Of a DNA stretch of 64,000 bases, positions 27,555 through 36,265 are shown piece after piece. The translations under genes and the position numbers were made by a program. Source of the stretch: Hyphomicrobiales bacterium. Lineage in GTDB: Bacteria > Pseudomonadota > Alphaproteobacteria > Rhizobiales > Rhizobiaceae. The notes below the pieces were generated by a model, which was not told the origin of the DNA, ran no database searches, and saw only the letters and a program-made list of their open reading frames with translations. Numbering within the stretch: the stretch's first letter is position 1; each line of letters starts with the position of its first letter. The stretch is from positions 62,001-126,000 of the forward strand of contig UCIV01000014.1 of assembly GCA_900472575.1 (NCBI GenBank). The letters are read 5' to 3'.

Positions 27555-28616
27555 TCAGAGCCGCTGGCCGCTCACCTTGTCGAACAGATGCGCCTTGCTC
27601 GGATCGACAGCCAATCCGATCTCGTCGCCGAAATGGATGCTCAGGCGTTCACGGAATAGGCAGGAGATCTGCTCGCCATGGCCGGCCACACGGGCAAAAA
27701 TTTCCGAACCCGTCCCTTCGACGATCTCGACACGTCCCTGCACACCGCCGGCATTGTCGGCGCGGATATGTTCGGGGCGAATGCCGTAGACCAGCGATTT
27801 GCCGCCGAGCTTTGCCGGATCGGCGCCGGCCGGCAGCGGCAGGACGAGACCCTTGTCGCTACGGAACACGCCTTCTTCTATTTTGCCTTCGACGAAGTTC
27901 ATCGCCGGCGAGCCGATGAAACCGGCGACGAACAGGTTTGCGGGACGATCGTAGAGATCGAGCGGCGCACCGACCTGCTCGATATTGCCTTCCTGCAGCA
28001 CGACGATCTTGTCGGCCATGGTCATGGCTTCGATCTGGTCGTGGGTGACATAGATGATCGTCGTGCCGATCCGCTGGTGCAGCGCCTTGATCTCGGCGCG
28101 CATCTGCACACGGAGCTTGGCATCGAGGTTGGAAAGCGGCTCGTCGAACAGAAACACCTGCGGATCGCGCACCAGCGCACGGCCCATGGCGACACGCTGG
28201 CGCTGGCCGCCGGAAAGCTGGCGCGGATACCGGTCAAGCAGCTTGCCCAGCCCGAGAATGCCGGCGGCATTCTCGACCTTCCTGCGCGTCTCGTTGACAT
28301 CGGCCTTCTTGAGCTTCAGCGCGAAGGCCATGTTTTCCGCCACCGTCATATGCGGATAAAGCGCGTAGTTCTGGAACACCATGGCGATGTCGCGGTCGCG
28401 CGCCGGAAGATGAGAAACCTCCCGCGGCCCGATGCGGATCGCGCCGCCGGTAACGTCTTCGAGACCCGCCACCATGCGCAAAAGCGTGGATTTGCCGCAG
28501 CCGGACGGGCCGACCAGCACGACGAACTCGCCGTCGGCAATATCGACGCTCAGGTCGCGAATGATCTCGACTGCTCCGTAGCGTTTCTGGATGTTCTGGA
28601 TATTGACTGTTGCCAT
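27555..28616 (-). CDS. CUT1 sugar ABC transporter ATPase (UgpC/MalK-like)
   Basis: A 353-residue ATPase. Walker A GPSGCGKST near residue 37, Q-loop VFQNYALYPHMTV near 81, signature LSGGQRQRV near 134, Walker B VFLFDEPLSNLDAKLR near 152, H-loop YVTHDQIEAM near 188, and the C-terminal regulatory TOBE/OB domain typical of CUT1 ATPases. It energises the two permeases encoded upstream on the same strand, 40 bases away. Confidence 0.93.
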   Translation of the reverse strand: MATVNIQNIQKRYGAVEIIRDLSVDIADGEFVVLVGPSGCGKSTLLRMVAGLEDVTGGAIRIGPREVSHLPARDRDIAMVFQNYALYPHMTVAENMAFALKLKKADVNETRRKVENAAGILGLGKLLDRYPRQLSGGQRQRVAMGRALVRDPQVFLFDEPLSNLDAKLRVQMRAEIKALHQRIGTTIIYVTHDQIEAMTMADKIVVLQEGNIEQVGAPLDLYDRPANLFVAGFIGSPAMNFVEGKIEEGVFRSDKGLVLPLPAGADPAKLGGKSLVYGIRPEHIRADNAGGVQGRVEIVEGTGSEIFARVAGHGEQISCLFRERLSIHFGDEIGLAVDPSKAHLFDKVSGQRL

Positions 28617-28656
28617 TTGAAAATCCTCCCGATTTTCGGGTCGTTATCTATTGCTC

Positions 28657-29490
28657 TCAGCCGCCCTTGACCGCACCGGCGGTCAGGCCCGCGACGATCT
28701 GCTTCTGGGCAAACATGGTCAGCACCAGAACCGGCAGGGTGACGATCAGGGCGGCAGCGGCCAGCGGCCCCCAGCTGACCTGCTCGAAGGAGAGCATGTT
28801 GTAGACGGCCACCGGCAGGGTTCGCGTTTCGCGGCTGGCGAGCACGATGCCGAAGACAAAGTTGTTCCAGGAGAAGATCACCGCCAGGATGAAGGCGACG
28901 ACGATGCCGGGCTTGGCAATCGGCAGCGCCACCAGGCGAAACACCTGCCAGGATGTCGCACCATCGATGCTTGCAGCCTCCTCGAGCTCCTTGGGGGTCG
29001 TCTCGAAATACCCGATCATGATCCACACGACGATCGGCACGGTGACGACCAGATGGATGATGATCTGCGGCCACAAGGTTCCAAGCAGGTTCATCCATTG
29101 GAACAGCAGGAAGAGCGGGATCAGGAATGACAGGCCGGGCGTCATGCGGGCGATCATGATCACCATCGCCGCCTTTTCAGCCTTCAGCCGCGCGATCCCG
29201 TAACCGGCGGGAACGCCGATCACGAGGGCAAGAATGGTTGCAGCGCCGGTCACAAGGATCGAGTTCCAGAAATAGAGGAGGAAATTGTTCTCCTCGAACA
29301 CTTTCGCATAGTTGGACCAGGCGATGTTTTCCGGGATCAGGATCGGCGGATAGGCGCCGTTGTCGATCTCATACTTGAGCGACAGCGAGATCATCCAGAC
29401 GAAGAACAGGATGACCGGCGAAATCATCACCAGGGCCACGAAGAACAGGCCGAGACGGTTCCACATCCTATGTGTCATTTTGGGGATCAT
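28657..29490 (-). CDS. CUT1 sugar ABC transporter permease (MalG-like)
   Basis: A 277-residue inner-membrane permease: first helix LGLFFVALVMISPVILFFVWMISLSL, periplasmic stretch, then core helices and the EAA loop (LEEAASIDGATSWQVFRLVALPIAKPGIV) near residue 175. C-terminus AQKQIVAGLTAGAVKG is typical for MalG-type proteins. Its start codon overlaps the stop of the MalF-like gene. Confidence 0.92.
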   Translation of the reverse strand: MIPKMTHRMWNRLGLFFVALVMISPVILFFVWMISLSLKYEIDNGAYPPILIPENIAWSNYAKVFEENNFLLYFWNSILVTGAATILALVIGVPAGYGIARLKAEKAAMVIMIARMTPGLSFLIPLFLLFQWMNLLGTLWPQIIIHLVVTVPIVVWIMIGYFETTPKELEEAASIDGATSWQVFRLVALPIAKPGIVVAFILAVIFSWNNFVFGIVLASRETRTLPVAVYNMLSFEQVSWGPLAAAALIVTLPVLVLTMFAQKQIVAGLTAGAVKGG

Positions 29491-30428
29491 CAGCGTTCCT
29501 CCATGTCCGACCAGTTGGTGCGCGCACGAACCATCATCAGAACGAAGGAGAGCGCGATGATGACGAAGAAGAAGACAACCGCCATGGCCGAGCCGTAACC
29601 GATGTCATAGTAGGAGAAGGCGGTGTTGTAGAGATAGATGTTGATCGTCTCCGAAGCCGTACCCGGCCCGCCCTGCGTCATCGCATAGATGATGTCAAAG
29701 CTTTTGACCGCATCGATACTACGGATAATGACACCAATCATCAGGAAGGGCGCGATCATCGGCAGCGTCAGGTAGCGGAACTTCTGCCAGGCATTGGCGC
29801 CGTCGATCTCGGCGCTCTCATAGGGTTCGCGCGGAACGGCAGCCAGACCGCCGAGAACGATCAGCATGATCAGCGGCGTCCATTGCCAGGTCTCCACCAG
29901 AACCAGTGCCGGAATGACGGTCGACTGGTTGTAGATCCATTCCTGCGCGCCGATGCCGACCAGCGACAGAAGATAGTTGAGCACACCGAGCTGCGGGTGG
30001 AACATCATCGTCCAGACAAGCGCGATAGCCACCGGCGTCGCCATCATCGGCATGACGAAGACCCCGCGCAGGAAGCCGCGCAACGGGAATTCACCGTCGA
30101 AGATCAGGGCTGCGAGCGTTCCGAGGATCAGCGGCGCGATAACCGACAGCGCCGTATAGACCAACGTATGCCACATGGATTCCCAGAACCGCATGTCGCC
30201 GGCAAGCCGGATGTAGTTGTCCAGGCCTGCAAATGTCTGCTCCTGCCCGAGCGTCCATGAATTGACGCTCATCCAGAGGGTAAACACCCAGGGGAAAACG
30301 ATGACCGCGCCGATGACCACCAGGGCGGGCACCACAAAGGGCCAGTAGTTGGGAGCAAGCCTTTGCGGCTTGCCCCCCTTTGCGGCCAGATCCCTGGCCG
30401 CGGTGGGTTCTATGGTCACGGACGCCAT
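29490..30428 (-). CDS. CUT1 sugar ABC transporter permease (MalF-like)
   Basis: A 312-residue permease. After a 30-residue cytoplasmic N-terminus, helix one is WPFVVPALVVIGAVIVFPWVFTLWM; TFAGLDNYIRL marks the usual loop, and the EAA loop is PREPYESAEIDGANAWQKFRYLTLP near residue 200. Start at ATG 30428, overlapping the binding-protein stop by one base; the longer open frame to 30617 lies inside the previous gene. Confidence 0.92.
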   Translation of the reverse strand: MASVTIEPTAARDLAAKGGKPQRLAPNYWPFVVPALVVIGAVIVFPWVFTLWMSVNSWTLGQEQTFAGLDNYIRLAGDMRFWESMWHTLVYTALSVIAPLILGTLAALIFDGEFPLRGFLRGVFVMPMMATPVAIALVWTMMFHPQLGVLNYLLSLVGIGAQEWIYNQSTVIPALVLVETWQWTPLIMLIVLGGLAAVPREPYESAEIDGANAWQKFRYLTLPMIAPFLMIGVIIRSIDAVKSFDIIYAMTQGGPGTASETINIYLYNTAFSYYDIGYGSAMAVVFFFVIIALSFVLMMVRARTNWSDMEER

Positions 30429-31759
30429 TATCCCTCGCTTCGGGCAAGCACCGGCTCGAATTGAGCGGTTGCCGATTCCAGTTCCTTCGCGGGATCGGCA
30501 CCGCCGATCATGTTGGTGAGGCCCACCCCGTAAATGTCGCGGAATTCCGTGACCGGGATGATGACCGGGAGCGCGAGCTGCGAGATCTTGCCGGAGGCAA
30601 CGACCGCATCCACCCATGCTGCCGGCATCTTCACGCCTTCACGTACCTTTGCGTCCTCGAGGATCGACTGACGGAACGGCACGCCGGCACCGGCCTGCAA
30701 CAGGCGGGCACCCATTTCATGGGAAATCGCCCACTGGCAGAAGAGGTAGGCGGCTTCCTTGTTCTTGCTGGCAGCGGTCACACCGATACCGTCACCGGTC
30801 GTCGCTGCAGCCTGAGCCTTCGGGCCTGCCGGCATCACGCCGTAACCGACCTTGCCGACGACACGCGACTTCTGCGGATCTTCGATCGGCGGTGCGAAAC
30901 CGACGCCATCGAACCACATGCCGATCTTGCCCTGCAGGAATGCAGACTGTGCTTCGGCCCAGTTGAAGCCCGAAACACCGACCGGCGCCGACTTGGACAT
31001 CAGCCGCTGATAGAGCTTGGCCGCCTCGACAGCACCTTCCGATGTCGTATTGAGCTTGCCGCTGGCATCAATCGGAGTTGCACCGTAACCCAGCATGAAC
31101 GAGGTCCAGACCGGCGTATTGGCATTCTTCAGGCCGCGGGCAACAAAACCGTAGGTGCCTTCGGACTTGTCGGTCAGCGCTTCGGCAGCGGTCACCATTT
31201 CATCAAAGGTCGTCGGATATTTCAGGCCCTTCTTTTCGAAGAGTTCCTTGTTCCAGTAGACGATCCAGTAATCCACCGAGAATGGCAGCGTGCGCAGCTT
31301 GCCATCGGCATCCTTGGCGAATTTCAGCGCAGCTTCGGCGAAATCGCCCTCGACCAGCGACGGATCGGTGAGCGACGGGTCCTTGAAGTAACCGGAAAGG
31401 TCAGCCAGCCAGCCGCCCTTTTCGAACTGCCGCTTCTGCACGTGATAGCTCAGGTGCACGACGTCGAAGCTCGGGCGACCGGAAGACAGTTCGATCGTCG
31501 TCTTCTGGCGCTGCTGCTGTTCAGGCGTCGCCTCGGCATTGACCTTGATACCGGTCAGGGCCTCGAACTCGCTGATATATTTCAGGATGGTCTCGCCGCG
31601 CGGGCTCTTGACCAGGTTCACTTCCAGCGTGGTGCCGGCAAAGCGCTTCCAGTCGACGGCGGCGGATGCCGGCCGCGATCCGATCAGCCCGGCGGCGCCA
31701 AGGGCTGCCGATCCCGCCAGAAAACTCCGGCGTGTCGGTGTAAAGAACGAAGATGTCAT
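30428..31759 (-). CDS. CUT1 sugar ABC transporter substrate-binding protein, Tat signal
   Basis: A 443-residue binding protein (SBP_bac_1 family). The N-terminus TPTRRSFLAGSAALGAAGLI carries a twin-arginine motif (RRSFL) followed by a hydrophobic stretch and ASA cleavage site near residue 34, so it is probably exported folded by the Tat system. AGGAGGA lies 6 bases before ATG 31759. The open frame extends 44 codons further upstream without a ribosome site. The ligand should be the substrate for the kinase/isomerase/lyase set in this operon. Confidence 0.9.
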   Translation of the reverse strand: MTSSFFTPTRRSFLAGSAALGAAGLIGSRPASAAVDWKRFAGTTLEVNLVKSPRGETILKYISEFEALTGIKVNAEATPEQQQRQKTTIELSSGRPSFDVVHLSYHVQKRQFEKGGWLADLSGYFKDPSLTDPSLVEGDFAEAALKFAKDADGKLRTLPFSVDYWIVYWNKELFEKKGLKYPTTFDEMVTAAEALTDKSEGTYGFVARGLKNANTPVWTSFMLGYGATPIDASGKLNTTSEGAVEAAKLYQRLMSKSAPVGVSGFNWAEAQSAFLQGKIGMWFDGVGFAPPIEDPQKSRVVGKVGYGVMPAGPKAQAAATTGDGIGVTAASKNKEAAYLFCQWAISHEMGARLLQAGAGVPFRQSILEDAKVREGVKMPAAWVDAVVASGKISQLALPVIIPVTEFRDIYGVGLTNMIGGADPAKELESATAQFEPVLARSEG

Positions 31760-31780
31760 ATATTCCTCCTCCAGGTTTCG

Positions 31781-31800
31781 CCGGGGTCTCCTCACCCCGG
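31781..31800 (-). other. Stem-loop between gntR and binding-protein genes
   Basis: CCGGGGT (31781-31787) and ACCCCGG (31794-31800) form a perfect 7-bp stem with a 6-base loop, about 20 bases before the binding-protein start. It may stabilise the 5' end of a processed transcript that starts with the binding-protein gene. Confidence 0.45.
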
Positions 31801-31812
31801 CTTCGCGTGTAT

Positions 31813-32487
31813 TTAAAGTCTCAAGGCACGATCCCTTGCATGGCCGATATGCTTGACGAGCGCCTCGACGGCACCGTCGGCAGAACGACACTTGATTGCT
31901 TCGAGCACGGCCATATGCTCGCCCATGACGGGTGCGACACGGCCGTTGATACGGAAACGTTCCTGATTGATCAGGCGCATCTTGATCGAGTTGACCCGAT
32001 AGACGTTCCAGATGATGGCATTGTCGAGTGCAGCGACGAAGGCATCATGCATGCCCCAGTCGACAGCCTGCGCATGAGCATCGAGTTCGGGCGTTTCATT
32101 GCCCGCAGCGATGGCATCCGAGATTTCCCGGTGTTGCCGGATAAGTTTTTCCACCGCGTCATCCGAAGCCGTCTGGACGAACAGCGCAACCGCTTCCTTC
32201 TCGAGGAAAAGACGCAGCTGAAAGGCTTCGCGGATCAGGTTCAGGTCGATATGGGCAATCTGCAGACCGCGCTGGGGCACGGTCTTGATCAGCCCCTCTG
32301 CCTCCAGCCGCGGTATAAGTTCGCGGATGGCGCCGAGTGTCAGCCCGGTCAGCTCGACCAGATGACGTTGGGAAACGAACTGCCCCGGGCGCACGTCGCG
32401 CGCCAGAAGGTGCCGGGTAAAGCTCTCATAAGCCTTTTCCCTGAGCGTCGGCTCTTCCGTCTGCTGGTCGTGGCGCTGGTCTATCAT
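31813..32487 (-). CDS. GntR family transcriptional regulator (FadR/FCD type)
   Basis: A 224-residue regulator: winged helix-turn-helix at about 14-78 (LREKAYESFTRHLLARDVRP, then FVSQRHLVELTGLTLGAIRE) and an all-helical FCD ligand domain at 90-215 with the metal-binding-type histidines (DWGMHDAFVAAL near 148, MGEHMAVLEAI and VKHIGHARD near the end). The ATG at 32487 is preceded by AGGAACAGGA; the open frame continuing upstream overlaps the DapA-like gene. It probably represses its own operon; an imperfect palindrome before the first gene (33435-33448) is a candidate operator. Confidence 0.88.
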   Translation of the reverse strand: MIDQRHDQQTEEPTLREKAYESFTRHLLARDVRPGQFVSQRHLVELTGLTLGAIRELIPRLEAEGLIKTVPQRGLQIAHIDLNLIREAFQLRLFLEKEAVALFVQTASDDAVEKLIRQHREISDAIAAGNETPELDAHAQAVDWGMHDAFVAALDNAIIWNVYRVNSIKMRLINQERFRINGRVAPVMGEHMAVLEAIKCRSADGAVEALVKHIGHARDRALRL

Positions 32488-32518
32488 CGTCCTGTTCCTG
32501 GCATTTGCCCATACGGCC

Positions 32519-33400
32519 TCAGGCCGCTTTCGTCCGGAACAGGCCGTCGAAGACAAGGCCGAGCTGCTTCTGTCCGTCCTTCGATATAGAAAGCAGCGGA
32601 GCGCGAACCGCAAGCCAGTTTTCGTCACCAAGCTGACGCGCCACCATGGCCTTCACCGCCGGCGTGACCGGGTATTTCAAAAGCTCGGCAACGAAATCCA
32701 CCACGCGGACATCGTCGCGACCTTCATTGGCCATCGCGCCGACCTCTTGCGGGGCGAAATTCGCCATGCCGGAGATTGCACCCTGCCCACCCAAGCGGAC
32801 ACCCTCTGCCAGATGACGCTCGTCGCCGATCAGGATGATCAGGTCCGAATGCGCCTTGAGCAGTTCCTGCGTGTAAGGCCAGTCGCCGGAAGAATCCTTG
32901 ACGCCCGTCACGATGCCCGGGAAAGCCTGCTTCAATCGGCCGACAAGCGAAACGCTGAGCGGCACCATTGTGACAGACGGAATGTTGTAGACGATGATAT
33001 CGCGCGCCAGCTTGCCGAGATCCTTGAAGACTTTGGCATACCAGCCGAAAAGCCCGTCATCGCTGACATTCTTGAAGTAGGACGGCGGCGCCAGAAGGAT
33101 GTTGCGAACGCCTCGCGAGAGCGCCTGCGACGATTGAAGCGCCGCGTCTTCGGCAGCATCCACCAGAACGCCGACAACGATCTGCTCGGGCGCGATACCC
33201 GCATCGATAAAGGCCGCAAGCACGCGTTCGCGCTCCTGCGTGCCGATCGACGAACCTTCGCCGGTCGTGCCGAACAGCGTGCAGCTTGCACAGCCGGCAT
33301 CGAGGCTGCGCTTGGCCTGCGCGATCATGATGTCGATAAGTATCTCGCCGTCCTCACCAAACGGCGTAGTCAAAGCGACGGAAAGTCCGAAGCGTGTCAT
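32519..33400 (-). CDS. Dihydrodipicolinate synthase/N-acetylneuraminate lyase family aldolase (DapA-like)
   Basis: A 293-residue (beta/alpha)8 class I aldolase. GTTGEGSS is at 44-51, the proton-relay tyrosine is Tyr138 (IIVYNIPS), and the Schiff-base lysine is Lys168 (TGVKDSSGD). Family members cleave or form 2-keto acids (KDG aldolase, 5-keto-4-deoxyglucarate dehydratase, N-acetylneuraminate lyase, DHDPS). As it is the first gene of a sugar transport operon with kinase and isomerase, a catabolic 2-keto-acid lyase is more likely than lysine biosynthesis. The N-terminal residues FGLSVALTTPF are divergent from housekeeping DapA. Confidence 0.87.
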   Translation of the reverse strand: MTRFGLSVALTTPFGEDGEILIDIMIAQAKRSLDAGCASCTLFGTTGEGSSIGTQERERVLAAFIDAGIAPEQIVVGVLVDAAEDAALQSSQALSRGVRNILLAPPSYFKNVSDDGLFGWYAKVFKDLGKLARDIIVYNIPSVTMVPLSVSLVGRLKQAFPGIVTGVKDSSGDWPYTQELLKAHSDLIILIGDERHLAEGVRLGGQGAISGMANFAPQEVGAMANEGRDDVRVVDFVAELLKYPVTPAVKAMVARQLGDENWLAVRAPLLSISKDGQKQLGLVFDGLFRTKAA

Positions 33401-33425
33401 TAGTCATCCTCCACTGATTTCTCAA

Positions 33426-33454
33426 CGCTAACGCACTAACATGTCAGTCGTCAA
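33426..33454 (-). promoter_or_regulatory. Candidate promoter and GntR operator of the sugar operon
   Basis: On the minus strand TTGACG (33454-33449) and TTAGCG (33431-33426) are 17 bases apart. The spacer contains ACTAACATGTCAGT (33435-33448), a 14-base palindrome with one mismatched pair. Such a position would suit repression by the FadR-type GntR protein of the operon. Confidence 0.4.
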
Positions 33455-33549
33455 TGGAGAATTTTTAACCAGTCAAAACCCGGTTTCGCGGGTGAGATCG
33501 CGTGAAGGAAAAGCACGGAAGGATCGGTCGCGATCCGGCATTCAGGAAA

Positions 33550-33591
33550 AGCCGAAAGGAGGCTGGCGTACCAGCAGAAAACCGGCACGCC
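33550..33591 (-). terminator. Weak terminator after the MDR oxidoreductase gene
   Basis: On the minus strand, GGCGTGCC (33591-33584) can pair with GGTACGCC (33572-33565) with one G-U, followed by a short AGCC/GGCT stem (33564-33550) and TTTT. Individually weak; together a plausible end of the oxidoreductase transcript. Confidence 0.3.
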
Positions 33592-33602
33592 ATCCAACAA
33601 AC

Positions 33603-34616
33603 TTAGAAACCTTCAAGCACGACCTTGCCTCTGGTCTTTCCGCTTTCGATTGCCGCATGCGCCTTCTTCAGATTGGCGGCATTGATCGGTGAAAGCGTCT
33701 CGGTCACCGTCGTGCGGATCTTGCCCTCATCGACCAGTTGCGAGACTTCGTTGAGCAGCTTGCCCTGTTCGGCAATGTCGGCGGTCTCGAAAATCGAGCG
33801 GGTAAACATCAGCTCCCAGTGAATGGAAACGGCCTTGCGCTTGAAGCCGAGCACATCGAGGCTTTCGGGATCGTCGATCAACCCGAACCGCCCCTGCGGC
33901 GCGATCAGCTCGATCACCTCCTTCAGGTGCCGATGGGTTTCTGTCGTGGAAAACACGAAGGCGGGCGCACCGATCCCAAGCGCTTCGACCTGCTCTGCGA
34001 TCGGCTTCGAATGGTCGATCACATGATGAGCGCCGAGCGCCTTCACCCATTCCTGTGTTTCCGGCCGCGATGCGGTGGCGATCACCGTCACATCGCTCAG
34101 CGCCCGTACGAGCTGGATGGCGATCGAGCCGACACCGCCGGCACCGCCGATGATGACGATCGCATTGGCCGCACCCGGCACCGGCTTGCCGATATCCAGC
34201 CGGTCGAACAGCATTTCCCAGGCCGTGATCGCCGTCAGCGGAAGGGCCGCGGCCTCGGCATTGGAAAGGGTCTTCGGCTTCCGCCCCACGATGCGCTCAT
34301 CGACCAGATGAAACTGGCTGTTGGCCCCGGGGCGGATCAGCGAACCGGCATAAAACACCTCGTCGCCGATCTTGAAATTCGTCGCATCGGGTCCGGCCTC
34401 CACCACCTTGCCGACCGCATCCCAACCGAGAATTTTCCACTCACCCGCTTCCGGAGAAACGCCTTTGCGAACCTTAGTATCGACCGGATTGACGGAAATC
34501 GCTTCGACCTCGACGAGAATATCCCGGCCCTTCGGCACCGGCCGGGGAAGCTCGATGTCCTTTAACGCCTCGTCGCGCTCGATTGCGCCCGCTTCTCTGT
34601 AACCGATGGCCTTCAT
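33603..34616 (-). CDS. MDR family oxidoreductase (quinone oxidoreductase / zinc-type alcohol dehydrogenase-like)
   Basis: A 337-residue medium-chain reductase. GroES-like N-domain (VEVEAISVNPVDTKVRKG near 40), WDAVGKVVEAG near 65, and NAD(P) Rossmann motif IIGGAGGVGSIAIQL near 155. The catalytic and structural zinc cysteines of true alcohol dehydrogenases are not visible, so it is probably a zinc-free NADPH-dependent quinone/enal reductase. It is divergent from an HxlR-type regulator, 116 bases apart, a common pairing for electrophile-responsive reductases. Confidence 0.85.
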   Translation of the reverse strand: MKAIGYREAGAIERDEALKDIELPRPVPKGRDILVEVEAISVNPVDTKVRKGVSPEAGEWKILGWDAVGKVVEAGPDATNFKIGDEVFYAGSLIRPGANSQFHLVDERIVGRKPKTLSNAEAAALPLTAITAWEMLFDRLDIGKPVPGAANAIVIIGGAGGVGSIAIQLVRALSDVTVIATASRPETQEWVKALGAHHVIDHSKPIAEQVEALGIGAPAFVFSTTETHRHLKEVIELIAPQGRFGLIDDPESLDVLGFKRKAVSIHWELMFTRSIFETADIAEQGKLLNEVSQLVDEGKIRTTVTETLSPINAANLKKAHAAIESGKTRGKVVLEGF

Positions 34617-34711
34617 GATCTGCTCCTTTTGATGACGAATGCGGTGTCGATTGATGTGTCACCAAAATGGGCTATATTCAAAAGCGTGCAATACGCACAA
34701 AAAAAGCACGT

Positions 34712-34729
34712 AGTATCAAAAAGGATACT
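34712..34729 (+). promoter_or_regulatory. Inverted repeat in the HxlR/oxidoreductase intergenic region (candidate operator)
   Basis: AGTATC (34712-34717) and GATACT (34724-34729) are a perfect 6-bp inverted repeat with a 6-base spacer. It overlaps the ribosome site (AAGGA, 34721-34725) of the HxlR gene, so binding could give tight autoregulation. A second, shorter repeat (GTGC/GCAC) lies at 34686-34698. Confidence 0.4.
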
Positions 34730-34732
34730 GTT

Positions 34733-35125
34733 ATGGCCAAGGCTCGCCACTCCCGTTTCGATTGCTCTCCCGGCTGCTCGGTGGAAGCGGCAATTGGTCT
34801 CATCGATGGCAAGTGGAAGTCCGTCGTGCTGTACCATCTTCTGTCGGGAACCCTGCGCTTCAACGAAATCCGCAGGCATATCGTCAATGTAACCCCGCGC
34901 ATGCTGACAAACCAGTTGCGCGAGTTGGAAGACGATGGCCTGATCGAGCGCAAGGTCTATGCCCAGGTGCCCCCGAAGGTGGAATACAGCCTGTCCGAAC
35001 TCGGCCGCAGCATGGAACCGATCCTGCTTGCGCTAAAGCTCTGGGGCGACGCCAATATCGGCCTCTATGGCAAGCCGCGCGGCATGGAGCCGCGCGAGCC
35101 CAAGACGGACGATATCGCCGCATAA
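34733..35125 (+). CDS. HxlR family winged-helix regulator
   Basis: A 130-residue HxlR (DUF24) protein. The family motif GKWKSVVLYHLLSGTLRFNEI begins near residue 26, and the recognition part VTPRMLTNQLRELEDDGLI near 57. Cysteines in FDCSPGCSVEAAI (residues 11 and 15) lie where redox-sensing Cys residues occur in QorR- and HypR-type members, so thiol-based sensing of quinones or aldehydes is plausible. The start at ATG 34733 fits the domain; an open frame from 34667 adds 22 basic residues without a ribosome site. Confidence 0.87.
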   Translation: MAKARHSRFDCSPGCSVEAAIGLIDGKWKSVVLYHLLSGTLRFNEIRRHIVNVTPRMLTNQLRELEDDGLIERKVYAQVPPKVEYSLSELGRSMEPILLALKLWGDANIGLYGKPRGMEPREPKTDDIAA

Positions 35126-35138
35126 CCCCTGACACGCA

Positions 35139-36053
35139 TCAGCCAGGATCGATGCTCATCAATCTGATCTGTTCGGCCTCGTCGAAACGGAGCAAGCCGC
35201 CATTCCGGTTGCGCTTCACCCGTTCGACATGCGCACGCGGGCTGACCCCGAAGACACGCTTGAACATGCGTGAGAAATAATAGGGATCGCCGTAACCGAC
35301 GTCCGCCGCCGCATTGGCAACCGGCATCCCCGCCTCCAGCAGATGCATGGCGCGCTCCATGCGCTTCTGCTCCTGGTATTTGCGCGGCGTGTGGCCTACC
35401 CGCTTCTTGAACTCGCGCAGAAAATAGTCAGCATTGAAGGGCGAGGCATCGACTGCCTGTTCCGCGATATCCGGATCGAGAGGATTGGCCGAGATCATCG
35501 CCGCAGCCTTCATTACCGCCAGATCAAGGGCGTCGGTTCCTTCGGTCTGATATGTCGCACTGTCGTTCCAGCCGATGAACGCGTCCTCGATATAGGCGAT
35601 CAGCAGATACATGAAGAGATGATGCTGGCTGAGCGTCAGGGAAGAAGGCGGCGCCGTCTGGCGATATTGTCGCACCAGCGGCTCCAGTAGCGGCCACTTC
35701 TTAAGCCGGACATGAGGTCGCAGTTGCATCTGCGCAATCAGGTCATGCTTGCCGTAGATGTCCAAGGAGAAATGCTGGGCAATTCCCCTATAGATTGTCG
35801 TTCCGCGGTTCCAGCCGCGAAAGCGCTGCCCACGCCGGATAAGCATTGCGTCACCAGGCTCCATCACCCGGCGTTCCCCCTCGATGACATAGTGGCCGCA
35901 GCCTTCCAGGCAGATGACGAAATCTTCGACGGGGTTTGTCTTGTCAATGCGCCACGTCTTGGAATGCTCCATCTTGATCGTCGCTCGAGTGAGTTTCAAC
36001 GACAGCGCAGAGGGCGCGATGCTGGAGAGAATTCCACCTTCGATTTCGTCCAT
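35139..36053 (-). CDS. AraC family transcriptional regulator
   Basis: A 304-residue regulator. The N-terminal half is a cupin-like ligand domain (VEDFVICLEGCGHYVIEGERRVMEPGD around 40-70). The C-terminal AraC DNA-binding domain (about 195-295) has two helix-turn-helix units: DIAEQAVDASPFNADYFLRE and VANAAADVGYGDPYYFSRMF, ending with the family's FKRVFGVSPRAH. It is divergent from the pectin-fragment transport operon, with 212 bases between the two starts, and is the likely activator of that operon in response to a uronide. Confidence 0.9.
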   Translation of the reverse strand: MDEIEGGILSSIAPSALSLKLTRATIKMEHSKTWRIDKTNPVEDFVICLEGCGHYVIEGERRVMEPGDAMLIRRGQRFRGWNRGTTIYRGIAQHFSLDIYGKHDLIAQMQLRPHVRLKKWPLLEPLVRQYRQTAPPSSLTLSQHHLFMYLLIAYIEDAFIGWNDSATYQTEGTDALDLAVMKAAAMISANPLDPDIAEQAVDASPFNADYFLREFKKRVGHTPRKYQEQKRMERAMHLLEAGMPVANAAADVGYGDPYYFSRMFKRVFGVSPRAHVERVKRNRNGGLLRFDEAEQIRLMSIDPG

Positions 36054-36265
36054 CTTTTTTTCCGTGTTTGTTCATTCATTCTCGACTGAAAATGAAATTA
36101 TGTCACGCTAAATACTGGAGGGGGAACAGAATTGATGAATGTTCAGTCTTTCAGCTAAGCCACTGACGCATAACAGCCTTGCACCTATTGGCTGGAGGAG
36201 GAATTTGATTTGCACAAAAATGTATTTCTCATAACCGGGTGTGATTTGCCCGTTGGAGGCGCCTC

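Noticed and set aside
36054-36265. Direct repeats for AraC binding (GAATGAATGAACA-like and GATGAATGTTCAG)
   Set aside because: The similarity is partial and AT-rich; without a second genome it cannot be told from chance.
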